64,000 bases of DNA, taken from Bog-532 sp963830385. GTDB taxonomy: Bacteria > Actinomycetota > Actinomycetes > Streptosporangiales > Streptosporangiaceae. The first letter of the stretch is position 1. Every line of letters begins with the position of its first letter. The stretch lies in contig CAWHMD010000002.1 of assembly GCA_963830385.1 (NCBI GenBank), positions 992,001 to 1,056,000 on the forward strand, given 5' to 3'. Both the position numbers and the translations under genes were made by a program. Positions 9,271 to 17,316 of the stretch are shown piece by piece. The notes below the pieces were generated by a model. That model saw only the letters and a program-made list of their open reading frames with translations, was not told where the DNA came from and did no database searches.

Positions 9271-9937
9271 GACCTGATCGCCGCGCTCGACCGCGCGACC
9301 GGACGGCGGGTGACGACCATCTCGGCGCCCGCCGGCAGCGGGAAGACCTCGCTGCTGCGCGCCTGGGCCGGGCGGGCGGGGACGGCCGGATCTCGCCTTC
9401 CTGTCGGTGCCGCCGGGCCAGGACGACCCGCAGCAGTTCTGGCTGGCGGTGCTGGGCGCGCCGTCCGCGCGGTGACCGGCGGTCCCGGGCTCCCGCCCGC
9501 GGCGCCCGGGTTCAACGGCCAGGCCATGGTCAGCCGGGTGCGGTCGGAGCCGGCGGACGCCGGCACGGACGACCCTTTCGTTTTGATCATCGACGACCTG
9601 AAGGAGCTGGCCTCGGCGGAAGCGGGCGAACAGCTCACGACGCTGCTGACCAGCCTCCCGGCCGGCGTCCGGGCGGTGCTGTCCGCCCGCCGCGATCCGC
9701 CGCTGCGCCTGCATCAGCTCCGGCTGGCCGGTGAGCTGGCCGAGATCCGCGGGCCGCAGCTGCGGTTCACCGAGGACGAGACCAGGGAACTGCTGGCCAG
9801 CGCCGGGATAGCGCTGCCCGACCCGGTGGTCACGGTGCTGCACGAGCGGACCGAAGGGTGGGCAGCCGGGCTGCGGCTGGCCGTGCTGTCCCTGAGCGGG
9901 CGCCCGGACCCGGAACGGTTCGTGGCGGCCGGGGAGA
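9265..9937 (+). pseudogene. Relic of a MalT/LAL-type ATP-binding regulator
   Basis: The frame encodes a Walker A motif in VTTISAPAGSGKTSLLRAWA and later FVLIIDDLKELASAEAGEQL, GVRAVLSARRDPPLRLHQLR and LHERTEGWAAGLRLAVLSLS, the conserved blocks of the NTPase domain of MalT/LuxR-family regulators. The reading frame shifts near 9380 and returns near 9470 (the middle piece reads LAFLSVPPGQDDPQQFWLAV in another frame). There is no plausible start, and the C-terminal LuxR DNA-binding domain is absent. This is a decayed fragment. Confidence 0.75.
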
Positions 9938-10180
9938 ACTTCTGGGCCGGGGTCAAGGGCCACCTGGACGCCGTCACCGAACGCGCCGCCGCCCCCGGTC
10001 ATCGCCAAGTACACCGGGGTGCTGGCGGCCGCCGACGTCGAGGTCTTCACTTACACCACGACGTTCCACATCATGCAGTCGCTGCGCCTCGACCGCGGCA
10101 CGAGTGGGGCCCGGTCCACCCGTAGCCGGCGGGCCAGGGTACGGGCCAGGGGTGTTCAAGGGGGCGATCCGGCCGCCTGA
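9938..10180 (+). pseudogene. Unidentified gene fragment next to the regulator relic
   Basis: After the regulator similarity ends, the sequence reads AGENFWAGVKGHLDAVTERA and then, in the next frame, PVIAKYTGVLAAADVEVFTY before running to a stop at 10178-10180 through Arg-rich sequence that looks non-coding. The two parts seem to belong to one former protein broken by a one-base shift. I do not recognise the family. It appears to be a third piece in the same mosaic of debris. Confidence 0.4.
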
Positions 10181-10284
10181 GGACGATCGTCGATGACGTA
10201 GGCGATGCGGGCCGGCGCGGCGCTGACGGCGATGGCGGCCGCGCGGCCCGCGGACACGCCGCCCGCGGACGTTAGGAGACGACA

Positions 10285-11481
10285 GTGCCCGCCGACGACA
10301 CCATCCGCCCGTTCACCGTCGATTTTCCCGAGGCCGACCTCACCGACCTGCGCAGGCGCATCGCCGCGACCAGGTGGCCCGAGCGTGAGACGGTCAGCGA
10401 CGACACCCAGGGCGTGCGGCTCGCCCTGATGCAGGACCTCGCCCGGTACTGGGCGGCCGACTATGACTGGCGTAAGTGCGAGGCCAAGCTCAACGACCTG
10501 CCGCAGTTCACCACCGAGATCGACGGGCTCGGCATCCACTTCATCCACGTGCGCTCCCCGCACGAGGACGCGCTGCCGCTGATCGTCACCCACGGGTGGC
10601 CTGGCTCGATCATCGAGCAGCTGAAGATCATCGAGCCGCTCACCCGTCCGGAGACACAGGACGCGAGTCCGGCCGATGCTTTCGATCTGGTGATCCCGTC
10701 GCTGCCGGGCCACGGTTTCTCGGCCAAGCCGGAGACTCCCGGCTGGGACCCCACCCGGATCGCCCGGGCCTGGGTGACGCTGATGAAGCGGCTCGGCTAC
10801 GACCGGTTCGTGGCCCAGGGCGGCGACTGGGGGGCGGCCGTCACCCAGAACATGGGCATCCAGGCCGCGCCGGAGCTGGCAGGCATCCACTCGAACATGC
10901 CCGGTACCGCGCCGGCCGCGATCAACAAGGCGGTCCAGCGCGGCGACCCGGCCCCGGCGGACCTGTCGCCCGACGAGCTTCGCGCCTACCAGCAGCTCAG
11001 CGGGTTCTACGCCAAGCACGTGGCCTACGCGCAGATCATGACGACCCGCCCGCAGACCCTGTACGGGCTGGCGGACTCCCCCATCGACCTGGCCGCGTTC
11101 GCGCTCGACCACGGCGACGGGACCGGCCAGCCCGGCCTGGTCGAGAAGGTCCTGCAGGGTGAGCTGGAAAGCCCGCTGACCCGCGACGACCTCCTCGACA
11201 ACATCACGCTCTACTGGCTGACCAACACCGGGGTGTCCGCGGCCCGGCTCTACTGGGAGAACAAGGCGGACTTCTTCGACGCCAAGCCGATCACGATCCC
11301 GTTCGCGATCAGCATCTTCCCCGACGAGCTCTACCAGGCGCCGCGGAGCTGGGCCGAGCGCGCCTACCCGCACAACCTCATCCACTACAACCAGCTCCCG
11401 CGCGGCGGTCACTTCGCCGCCTGGGAGCAGCCCGACCTGTTCGCGGCCGAGATGCGGGACTCCTTCCGGTCGCTGCGCTGA
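10285..11481 (+). CDS. Epoxide hydrolase (alpha/beta hydrolase with N-terminal EHN domain)
   Basis: A 398-residue alpha/beta hydrolase of the microsomal-type epoxide hydrolase family, which opens epoxides to diols. The EHN-type N-terminal segment begins FPEADLTDLRRRIAATRWPE. The oxyanion motif HGWPGS is followed by the nucleophile Asp181 in AQGGDWGAAV and the catalytic His376 in PRGGHFAAWE. The active-site Tyr pair expected in the lid cannot be assigned with certainty. The GTG start has AGGAG upstream. It stands alone between gene debris and a convergent two-component system. Length matches the family. Confidence 0.92.
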   Translation: MPADDTIRPFTVDFPEADLTDLRRRIAATRWPERETVSDDTQGVRLALMQDLARYWAADYDWRKCEAKLNDLPQFTTEIDGLGIHFIHVRSPHEDALPLIVTHGWPGSIIEQLKIIEPLTRPETQDASPADAFDLVIPSLPGHGFSAKPETPGWDPTRIARAWVTLMKRLGYDRFVAQGGDWGAAVTQNMGIQAAPELAGIHSNMPGTAPAAINKAVQRGDPAPADLSPDELRAYQQLSGFYAKHVAYAQIMTTRPQTLYGLADSPIDLAAFALDHGDGTGQPGLVEKVLQGELESPLTRDDLLDNITLYWLTNTGVSAARLYWENKADFFDAKPITIPFAISIFPDELYQAPRSWAERAYPHNLIHYNQLPRGGHFAAWEQPDLFAAEMRDSFRSLR

Positions 11482-11520
11482 GCCGATCGAGAGGCCGCGG
11501 CAGCTGGGCAGCCGGGACGC

Positions 11521-12162
11521 TCAGCTGCCGAGGTATTTGAGGACGGCCAGCACCCGGCGGTGGTCGGTGCCGGTCGGCGGCAGGTCGAGCTTGAGGAAGA
11601 TGTTGGTCACGTACTTCTCGACCGCGCTCGGGCTGACTTTCAGGGTCTCCATGATGCCCGCGTTGGAGCGGCCCTCGGCCATGAGCCTGAGGACCTGCTG
11701 CTCGCGCGGGGTCAGCCGGTCCATCGGGTTGTCGCGCCGGCGGACCAGCAGCTGGGCGACGACCTCGGGGTCGAGGGCGGTGCCGCCGGCCGCCACCCGG
11801 CGGACCGCGTCGAGGAAGTCGCGGACGTGCGCCACCCGGTCCTTGAGCAGGTAACCGACCGCGCTGGTGGCCTCGGACAGCAGGTCGGTGGCGTAGCTCT
11901 CCTCCACGTACTGGGACAGCACCAGCAGCGCGACGCCGGGGAACTGGCGGCGGATGACCAGGGCGGCCCTGATGCCCTCGTCGGTGTGGGTGGGCGGCAT
12001 CCGGACGTCGATGAGGGCGAGCTCCGGCCGGTGCTCGGCCACCGCCTTGAGCAGCTCGGTAGCGTCGGGCACGGCCGCCGCGACCTCGAAGCCGCCGTCG
12101 GTCAGCATCCGGGTCAGCCCGTCCCGCAGCAGCACCGAGTCCTCGGCGATCACGATTCGCAT
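11521..12162 (-). CDS. NarL/LuxR-type response regulator
   Basis: A 213-residue response regulator with an N-terminal receiver domain (MRIVIAEDSVLLRDGL, phospho-acceptor Asp52 in ALIDVRMPP) and a C-terminal LuxR helix-turn-helix (LTPREQQVLRLMAEGRSNAG). It is the partner of the upstream histidine kinase, whose stop overlaps its start by 13 bp, implying translational coupling. The pair is divergent from a DrrAB-like ABC exporter and probably controls it, as is common in actinomycetes. The environmental signal is unknown. Confidence 0.93.
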   Translation of the reverse strand: MRIVIAEDSVLLRDGLTRMLTDGGFEVAAAVPDATELLKAVAEHRPELALIDVRMPPTHTDEGIRAALVIRRQFPGVALLVLSQYVEESYATDLLSEATSAVGYLLKDRVAHVRDFLDAVRRVAAGGTALDPEVVAQLLVRRRDNPMDRLTPREQQVLRLMAEGRSNAGIMETLKVSPSAVEKYVTNIFLKLDLPPTGTDHRRVLAVLKYLGS

Positions 12163-13283
12163 GGCAGCTCCGCGGTGATGGTGGTGGGCCCGCCGGGCGG
12201 GCTGTCGATGGCCAGCGTGCCGTCCACGGCGGCCGCCCGCTGGACCAGGCCGCGCAGGCCGGTCCCGTCGCCCGCCGCGGGCACGGCACCGCCCCGGCCG
12301 TCGTCGGTGACGGTCAGCCGCAGCAGGTCCCCACCCCGGGCACCGACCCGGGTGACGGTCACCTCGGCCCGGGTGGCCTGGGCGTGCTTGACCACGTTGG
12401 TGATCGCCTCGGAGACGATGAAGTAGGCCACCGCCTCGACGCTGGGCGAGGCCGGCGTCGCCACGTCCACCCGCAGCCGGACCGGCAGCGGGGCGCGGGC
12501 GGCCAGCCCGGACAAGGCCGCGTCGAGGCCCCGGTCGCTGAGCACGGCCGGGTGCAGCCCGCGGATGAACTCGCGCAGCTCGGTGAGGGCGAGCACCGCC
12601 TCGTCGTGGGCGGCGGCCAGGGCTTCGCGGACCGGCTCGGGTCCGGCTTCGAACCGCTCGCGGGCCATGCCCAGGTTCATGGCCAACGACACCAGCCGCT
12701 GCTGGGCACCGTCATGCAGGTCGCGCTCGATCCGGCGGCGCTCGGCGTCGGCGGCGGCCACCAGGTCGGCGCGGCTGCGGGACAGCGACTCGACCCGCTC
12801 GGTCAGCTTCTCGCGGCGGGTGGGCCCGAGCAGCCTGCGGGCCACCCGCTCGTCGGTCCGGATCGACCAGCGGGCCAGCCCGGGGAAGGCGGGGAACAGG
12901 ATCGCGAGCAGGGCATCGCCGATCCCGGCCGGCAGGGCCAGCACGTGGTACCCGAACTGACGCCAGGTCCCGGTGGCCAGCCACGGCCCGGCCGACCACG
13001 AGGAGCGGCCGGCGGCCCGGGCCGGCGCCACGATCTCGATGTCCAGCGTGGCCAGCAGCCGGGCTCGCTGCAGCGAGGTCAGTCCCTGCACCAGCCACGG
13101 CAGCACCACCGGGATCAGGACCACCGCGATGACGTAGAGGGTCGCGTGCTCCCAGCCGCCCGGCCCGTCGACCAGGCTGACCAGGGCGGCGCCCCAGATC
13201 ACGAGCAGCCCGAGCAGCAGGATGCCGCCGGCCAGCCCGGCGATCAGGCCGGCCAGGGCGTTCTTGACCGCGCGCCAGACCAT
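12150..13283 (-). CDS. Sensor histidine kinase (HisKA_3 type)
   Basis: A membrane kinase of about 377 residues. The N-terminal half holds four predicted transmembrane helices (for example GLIAGLAGGILLLGLLVIWG) arranged as the putative sensor domain often seen in actinobacterial NarL-type kinases. The phosphorylated His lies in RRIERDLHDGAQQRLVSLAM and the ATP-binding domain contains DDGRGGAVPAAGDGTGLRGL. ATG 13283 (MVWRAVKNALAG) is taken as the start; an in-frame GTG at 13307 is possible and neither has a strong ribosome site. It works with the response regulator at 11521-12162. Confidence 0.9.
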   Translation of the reverse strand: MVWRAVKNALAGLIAGLAGGILLLGLLVIWGAALVSLVDGPGGWEHATLYVIAVVLIPVVLPWLVQGLTSLQRARLLATLDIEIVAPARAAGRSSWSAGPWLATGTWRQFGYHVLALPAGIGDALLAILFPAFPGLARWSIRTDERVARRLLGPTRREKLTERVESLSRSRADLVAAADAERRRIERDLHDGAQQRLVSLAMNLGMARERFEAGPEPVREALAAAHDEAVLALTELREFIRGLHPAVLSDRGLDAALSGLAARAPLPVRLRVDVATPASPSVEAVAYFIVSEAITNVVKHAQATRAEVTVTRVGARGGDLLRLTVTDDGRGGAVPAAGDGTGLRGLVQRAAAVDGTLAIDSPPGGPTTITAELPCES

Positions 13284-13356
13284 GACGTCAAACGTACAAA
13301 GGATCACCGGCCGGGCACTATGGGGCGCTCCAGCCCGCCGGGGTGGGGTTTTCCGT

Positions 13357-13402
13357 AGTCACCATGGGCCGTGCGCCCCAGTCACCATCGGCTGTGCGCC
13401 CC
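13357..13402. repeat. Tandem 23-bp repeat in a divergent promoter region
   Basis: Two adjacent 23-bp units (13357-13379 and 13380-13402), each starting AGTCACCAT and ending GTGCGCCCC, differ at only two positions. They lie between the divergent kinase and ABC exporter genes. This is the expected place for a response-regulator binding site, so they are a candidate operator for the NarL-type regulator (inference). Confidence 0.6.
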
Positions 13403-13439
13403 AATTACAGGACCGGTTCCAGACGGCACCGTTGAAGCC

Positions 13440-14360
13440 ATGATCGAGATACACGAACTGACGAAGCGCTACGGAGCCACCACCGCCGTCTCGGACCTGA
13501 CGTTCACCGTCGAGCCCGGCACGGTCACCGGCTTCCTGGGCCCCAATGGGGCCGGGAAGTCCACCACGATGCGGATGATCCTCGGCCTGGACGAGCCGAC
13601 CAGCGGCTCGGTCACGGTGAACGGGCGCCCGCCCCGGGCCCAGTCCGCGCCGCTGCACGAGGTCGGCGGCATGCTGGACCCGCGGTCGGTCCTCCCCTCC
13701 CGCAGTGCCTACCATCACCTGCTGGCGCTGGCCCAGACCACCGGCATCCGCCGGTCCCGGGTCGACGAGGTCATCGACAGCGTCGGGCTGCGCTCGGTCG
13801 CGAACCGCCCGGCCGGCAAGTTCTCACTCGGCATGGCCCAGCGGCTCGGCATCGCGGCCGCGCTGCTCGGCGACCCGGCCACCGTGGTCCTGGACGAGCC
13901 GGTGAACGGGCTCGACGTCGAGGGCATCCGCTGGATGCGCGGCATGCTGGCCGAGCTGGCCGCCCAGGGCAAGACGGTCTTCGTCTCCTCCCACCTGATG
14001 AGCGAGATCGCGCAGACCGCCACCCACCTGATCGTCATCGGCAAGGGCCGGCTGATCGCCGACACCAGCGTGGCCGACTTCATCGCCTCGGCCGCGCCGT
14101 CCTCGGTGCGGGTGCGCAGCAGCGACCCGCAGGCGCTGGCCGCCCAGCTGCGGTCGCCGGACGTGACCGTCAGCCTCGCCGACGACGGCGCCCTGCTGGT
14201 GACCGGGCTGCCCGCCGAGCGGATCGGCGCGATCGCGGCTGCGTCCGGGATCGCGGTGGCCGAGCTGGCCACGGTCGAGACGTCCCTGGAAGACGCGTTC
14301 GTGGACCTGACCAACGACGCGGTGGAGTACCGCGCCCCTGCGTTCGAAGAGGAGAAGTGA
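13440..14360 (+). CDS. ABC exporter ATPase (DrrA/CcmA type)
   Basis: A 306-residue ATP-binding subunit of an ABC-2 exporter. Walker A is GPNGAGKST, the signature is KFSLGMAQRLGIAAALLGDP, Walker B is TVVLDEPVNGLD and the switch His is in VFVSSHLMSEIAQTATHL. The C-terminal extension (about residues 215-306) is of the DrrA/BcrA kind. ATG 13440 is chosen because it gives the conserved start MIEIHELTKRYG; the open frame upstream contains the 23-bp repeats. The stop overlaps the permease start by 4 bp (GTGA). Confidence 0.93.
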   Translation: MIEIHELTKRYGATTAVSDLTFTVEPGTVTGFLGPNGAGKSTTMRMILGLDEPTSGSVTVNGRPPRAQSAPLHEVGGMLDPRSVLPSRSAYHHLLALAQTTGIRRSRVDEVIDSVGLRSVANRPAGKFSLGMAQRLGIAAALLGDPATVVLDEPVNGLDVEGIRWMRGMLAELAAQGKTVFVSSHLMSEIAQTATHLIVIGKGRLIADTSVADFIASAAPSSVRVRSSDPQALAAQLRSPDVTVSLADDGALLVTGLPAERIGAIAAASGIAVAELATVETSLEDAFVDLTNDAVEYRAPAFEEEK

Positions 14361-15151
14361 GCATGAGCACGCTGAAGGTGACCCAGGCCCGGGTGATGAA
14401 GGCCGAGTGGACCAAGCTGCGCACCCAGCCGGGCGCGCTCTGGTCGCTGCTGTCGGCGGTGATCCTGGTCATCGCGTTCGGCATCCTGTACAGCCTGCTG
14501 CGGGAGGCGCGGCCGCCGCACGGGGCGGCCGCGGCCGCCTCCTTCGACCCGGTGGCGGTCAGCCTGTCCGGGGTGCAGCTGGCCCAGATCGCGACCGGGG
14601 TGCTCGGCGTCCTGGTGATCACCAGCGAGTACGCGACCGGGCTGATCCGGACCACGCTGGCCGCGGTCCCGCGGCGGCTGCCGGTCCTCTGGGGCAAGGC
14701 GTCCGTGCTGGTCGCCGCCGTGATCGCGGTGAGTGTGCCCGCCGCGATCACGGTGTTCCTGGCCGGGCAGTCGATCCTCGGGCGCCAGCACCTGTCGGTG
14801 TCGATCGGTGACCCCGGCGTGGCCCGCGCGGTGATCGGAAGCGCGCTCTACCTGGCCGTCGCCGGGCTGCTGGGGCTGGGCCTGGGAGCACTGCTGCGGA
14901 GCGCCGCGGGCGGCATCGCGACCCTGTTCGGGGTGCTGTTCGCGGTGCCGATCCTGGTCGGCTTCCTGCCCGGGAGCCTGGCCGACACCATCGGCAAGTA
15001 CCTGCCGGGCGCGGCCGGCCAGGCCGTGACCACCGTGCACACCGATGCGGCGACGTCGCTGGCCCCCTGGACCGGGTTCGCGGTGTTCTGCGCCTACGCG
15101 GTCGTGCTGCTCGGCATCGGCGCGACGCGCATGCGGCGCGGCGATGCCTGA
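14357..15151 (+). CDS. ABC-2 type permease partner
   Basis: A 264-residue membrane protein with six predicted helices, including ALWSLLSAVILVIAFGILYS and GIATLFGVLFAVPILVGFLP, and the short N-terminal cytoplasmic motif KAEWTKLRTQPG typical of ABC-2 permeases that accompany DrrA-like ATPases. The GTG start overlaps the ATPase stop by 4 bp, so the two subunits are translationally coupled. Substrate unknown; such pairs often export antibiotics or lipids. Confidence 0.9.
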   Translation: MSMSTLKVTQARVMKAEWTKLRTQPGALWSLLSAVILVIAFGILYSLLREARPPHGAAAAASFDPVAVSLSGVQLAQIATGVLGVLVITSEYATGLIRTTLAAVPRRLPVLWGKASVLVAAVIAVSVPAAITVFLAGQSILGRQHLSVSIGDPGVARAVIGSALYLAVAGLLGLGLGALLRSAAGGIATLFGVLFAVPILVGFLPGSLADTIGKYLPGAAGQAVTTVHTDAATSLAPWTGFAVFCAYAVVLLGIGATRMRRGDA

Positions 15152-15163
15152 CCCCGCGCGGGC

Positions 15164-15394
15164 CTACACCCCCGGCGAGCCGCCGTCCGCATCAGCCAGG
15201 AGCTGACGGGCGGCGGCTTCGTCTTCGGGGGCGACCAGCACGCGGACGCCCTGCAGCTGGAGCTGCGGATCGGCGCCGCCGGCGTCGTCGGCCAGGACGG
15301 CTGCCCGCAGGCCGTTGCTGCGGAGCAGGCCGGCGATCAGCTCGGCTTCCGGGCGGCTGGGGACCACCGCCACCGGTACTGGTGCACCGTCCAT
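15164..15394 (-). CDS. Small DUF2007-like protein
   Basis: A 76-residue protein starting MDGAPVPVAVVPSRPEAELI and containing AGLLRSNGLRAAVLADD and VRVLVAPEDEAAARQLL. This beta-alpha-beta pattern resembles the DUF2007 putative signal-transducing domain. The ATG is set by GGAGG about ten bases upstream. A longer ORF extends upstream but overlaps the divergent gene. No partner is evident. Confidence 0.7.
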   Translation of the reverse strand: MDGAPVPVAVVPSRPEAELIAGLLRSNGLRAAVLADDAGGADPQLQLQGVRVLVAPEDEAAARQLLADADGGSPGV

Positions 15395-15514
15395 GACCTC
15401 AGCTCCCTCCGGGATCGGGCATCCGGGCGTGATGACCAGGGTCCTACCCTGGTGCGGCCGGCCGCCACTTCCGCCATTGTGGATCCGGGACAACGCGGAA
15501 AGGAACCAGCCACC

Positions 15515-15739
15515 ATGACCGGTACCAGTGAGGCGGAGATCGCGGCCCGGGCCGACCTGCTGCACGAGACCGCCGACCATCACGGCAAGTTCGAGGCCGT
15601 CGCCCCGCCACACGACTGGTGGGACTGGTACGCGGCCTACATGCTGGCCCGGGAGGCGGGGAGCACCCCGGACGAGGCGGCCGCGGCCGCCGGGCGTTAC
15701 ATGGCCGAGGTCAAGCACATCGTCGTGCCATCCGCCTGA
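15515..15739 (+). CDS. Small conserved hypothetical protein
   Basis: A 74-residue acidic protein (MTGTSEAEIAARADLLHETA, then DHHGKFEAVAPPHDWWDWYA and AYMLAREAGSTPDEA). The HDWWDWYAAYM block resembles short actinobacterial proteins sometimes annotated near glyoxalase/bleomycin-resistance proteins, but no catalytic motif is visible. ATG 15515 has GGAAAGGAA upstream. It is divergent from the DUF2007-like gene. Confidence 0.7.
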   Translation: MTGTSEAEIAARADLLHETADHHGKFEAVAPPHDWWDWYAAYMLAREAGSTPDEAAAAAGRYMAEVKHIVVPSA

Positions 15740-15919
15740 TCAGGGGCTACCGCCCATCCCGCTGACCAGCGCATCACGGTCGATGCCGTGCCGCTCGCCG
15801 AACTTCTTGACCTGTTCGATCTCCACTGGATCGGGCAGCTCACGCTCGGCTGCCTTGGCAGCCTCCGGGCGGCCGATCTGCCGGAGCAAACTGACCACCC
15901 ACCCTCGGGTCACTGTCAC
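15740..15919 (-). CDS. Small conserved hypothetical protein
   Basis: About 59 residues ending in LPDPVEIEQVKKFGERHGID and RDALVSGMGGSP. The charged helix, the LPDPV motif and the C-terminal GGSP look like a real small protein rather than chance coding. The start is uncertain: GTG 15919 is used (MTVTRGWVVSLLRQIG), a second GTG follows two codons later, and no ribosome site was found. It lies just downstream of the MFS gene on the same strand. Confidence 0.5.
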   Translation of the reverse strand: MTVTRGWVVSLLRQIGRPEAAKAAERELPDPVEIEQVKKFGERHGIDRDALVSGMGGSP

Positions 15920-15948
15920 CAGCCAATTGTGCGCTGCCCGGCCGGCCG

Positions 15949-17160
15949 CTAGGGACCATGACGGCCGAACCGGCTGATGACCGGGGCGGCGACCGCCGCG
16001 AGGAGCCCCAGCGCGGCGCCGGCCGCGTAGATCTGCCGGAACGTCGCGTAGCGGATGGCCAGCGAGCCCAGCGCCTGCATCGGGGCCTGCGGGCCGAACA
16101 GCACCAGCGACACCAGCGCCGCGACCCGGCCCTGGAGATCCAGCGGGCTCAGCCGCTGGGCCGCGCTGAGGATGGCCAGGAAGATCCACGGCAGCGCGAA
16201 GCCGAGCACCAGCGTGCCGATCACCGCGCACGGCAGCAGGCCGGTGGCCCGCAGCGCGGTGCCGGCCGCGAAGTTGATCATCCCGAGGAGGGCCAGCCGG
16301 TCCTCGCCCAGCCGCCGGAGCAGGCGGCTGCTGACCAGGCTGGCCACGATCGAGCCGGCCCCGAGGCAGGCGCTGAGCACGCCCAGGAACGCCGGCGGCT
16401 CGCCGACCGCTTGGACCAGGCTGTACTGGGGCGCGACGAGCACCCCGGACAGCACGATGACGAAACCGCCGGTCAGCAGCAGCCGGGCCAGCTCCGGAGT
16501 CCGGCGGACATGCACCAGTCCCGCCACCAGGTCGGCCCGCCAGTTCGTGGCCGGGGGCCGCGGCCGCGGCTCCCGCAGCCGCAGGCCGGCCACGGTCAGC
16601 GCGGCCACCCCGAACGTGGCGGAGTCGAAGGCGGCGACGCTGCCCCCGCCGACCAGGGCGAACATGGCCGCCCCGAACAGCGGCGCCACCAGCCGGCCGG
16701 TCTCCTGCAGGCCGAGCCGCCACCCGTTGAGCCGCTGCCGGAGATCGAGCGGCAGCATCTCGGCGAACAGCGCGCTCTCGGCCGGGTCGCTGACCGCGAG
16801 GTTGACGCCGTACCAGATCATGACGCAGAAGATCAGCCAGACCTCGGCGGCCGAGCGCACCGCCAGCAGGGTCAGCACGATCACCGCCGACGCGACGTTG
16901 AGGGCCAGCAGCAGGCGCCGGCGCGACACCCGGTCGGCCAGCAGCCCGGCGGCCGGCCCGAACAGCGACGGCAGGTACATGCAGGCCCCGACCAGGCCCG
17001 CCTTGGCGCTGCTGCCGGTCAGCGACTTGACCCAGATCCCCGCGACCAGGCTCATCGCGCTGTCGCCGAGCAGGGAGGCGGCCAGCCCGACCAGGTACAG
17101 CCGGGCGTTCCGGCGATCGGTCGCGGTCGCGGCCGGCGCCTCGGCTTCACGGACAGCCAT
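15949..17160 (-). CDS. MFS transporter (12 TM, MFS_3-like)
   Basis: A major facilitator of about 403 residues beginning MAVREAEAPAATATDRRNAR. The first helix is LYLVGLAASLLGDSAMSLVA, and the cytoplasmic loop LADRVSRRRLLLALN matches motif A of the superfamily. About twelve helices are predicted. It resembles the EntS-like MFS_3 group of exporters; substrate unknown. The ATG at 17160 is chosen over an upstream in-frame start at 17217 because it begins just before the first helix. A 26-bp dyad lies 39 bp upstream. Confidence 0.88.
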   Translation of the reverse strand: MAVREAEAPAATATDRRNARLYLVGLAASLLGDSAMSLVAGIWVKSLTGSSAKAGLVGACMYLPSLFGPAAGLLADRVSRRRLLLALNVASAVIVLTLLAVRSAAEVWLIFCVMIWYGVNLAVSDPAESALFAEMLPLDLRQRLNGWRLGLQETGRLVAPLFGAAMFALVGGGSVAAFDSATFGVAALTVAGLRLREPRPRPPATNWRADLVAGLVHVRRTPELARLLLTGGFVIVLSGVLVAPQYSLVQAVGEPPAFLGVLSACLGAGSIVASLVSSRLLRRLGEDRLALLGMINFAAGTALRATGLLPCAVIGTLVLGFALPWIFLAILSAAQRLSPLDLQGRVAALVSLVLFGPQAPMQALGSLAIRYATFRQIYAAGAALGLLAAVAAPVISRFGRHGP

Positions 17161-17198
17161 GGGACGAATCAACCACAGCCGCCACCGCCCTGGCAACC

Positions 17199-17224
17199 AA
17201 GTTGAGCGTGATCGCACTCAACTT
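17199..17224. promoter_or_regulatory. Palindromic operator-like site between divergent genes
   Basis: An interrupted dyad with 8-bp perfect arms (AAGTTGAG and CTCAACTT) and a central GATC (inside GTTGAGCGTGATCGCACTCA). It lies between the MFS gene (start 17160, minus) and the thioesterase-like gene (start 17317, plus). Size and symmetry fit a TetR- or MarR-type dimer site. No regulator gene is adjacent, so the binding protein is unknown. Confidence 0.6.
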
Positions 17225-17316
17225 TTTTGAGCCTTTTATTCATGGAAAAAGGGTCCGCTGGATCCGGCGTGATCACGAGGTGCGGCGCCCCGGGCGGCGT
17301 CCGATAGCGTCACATC

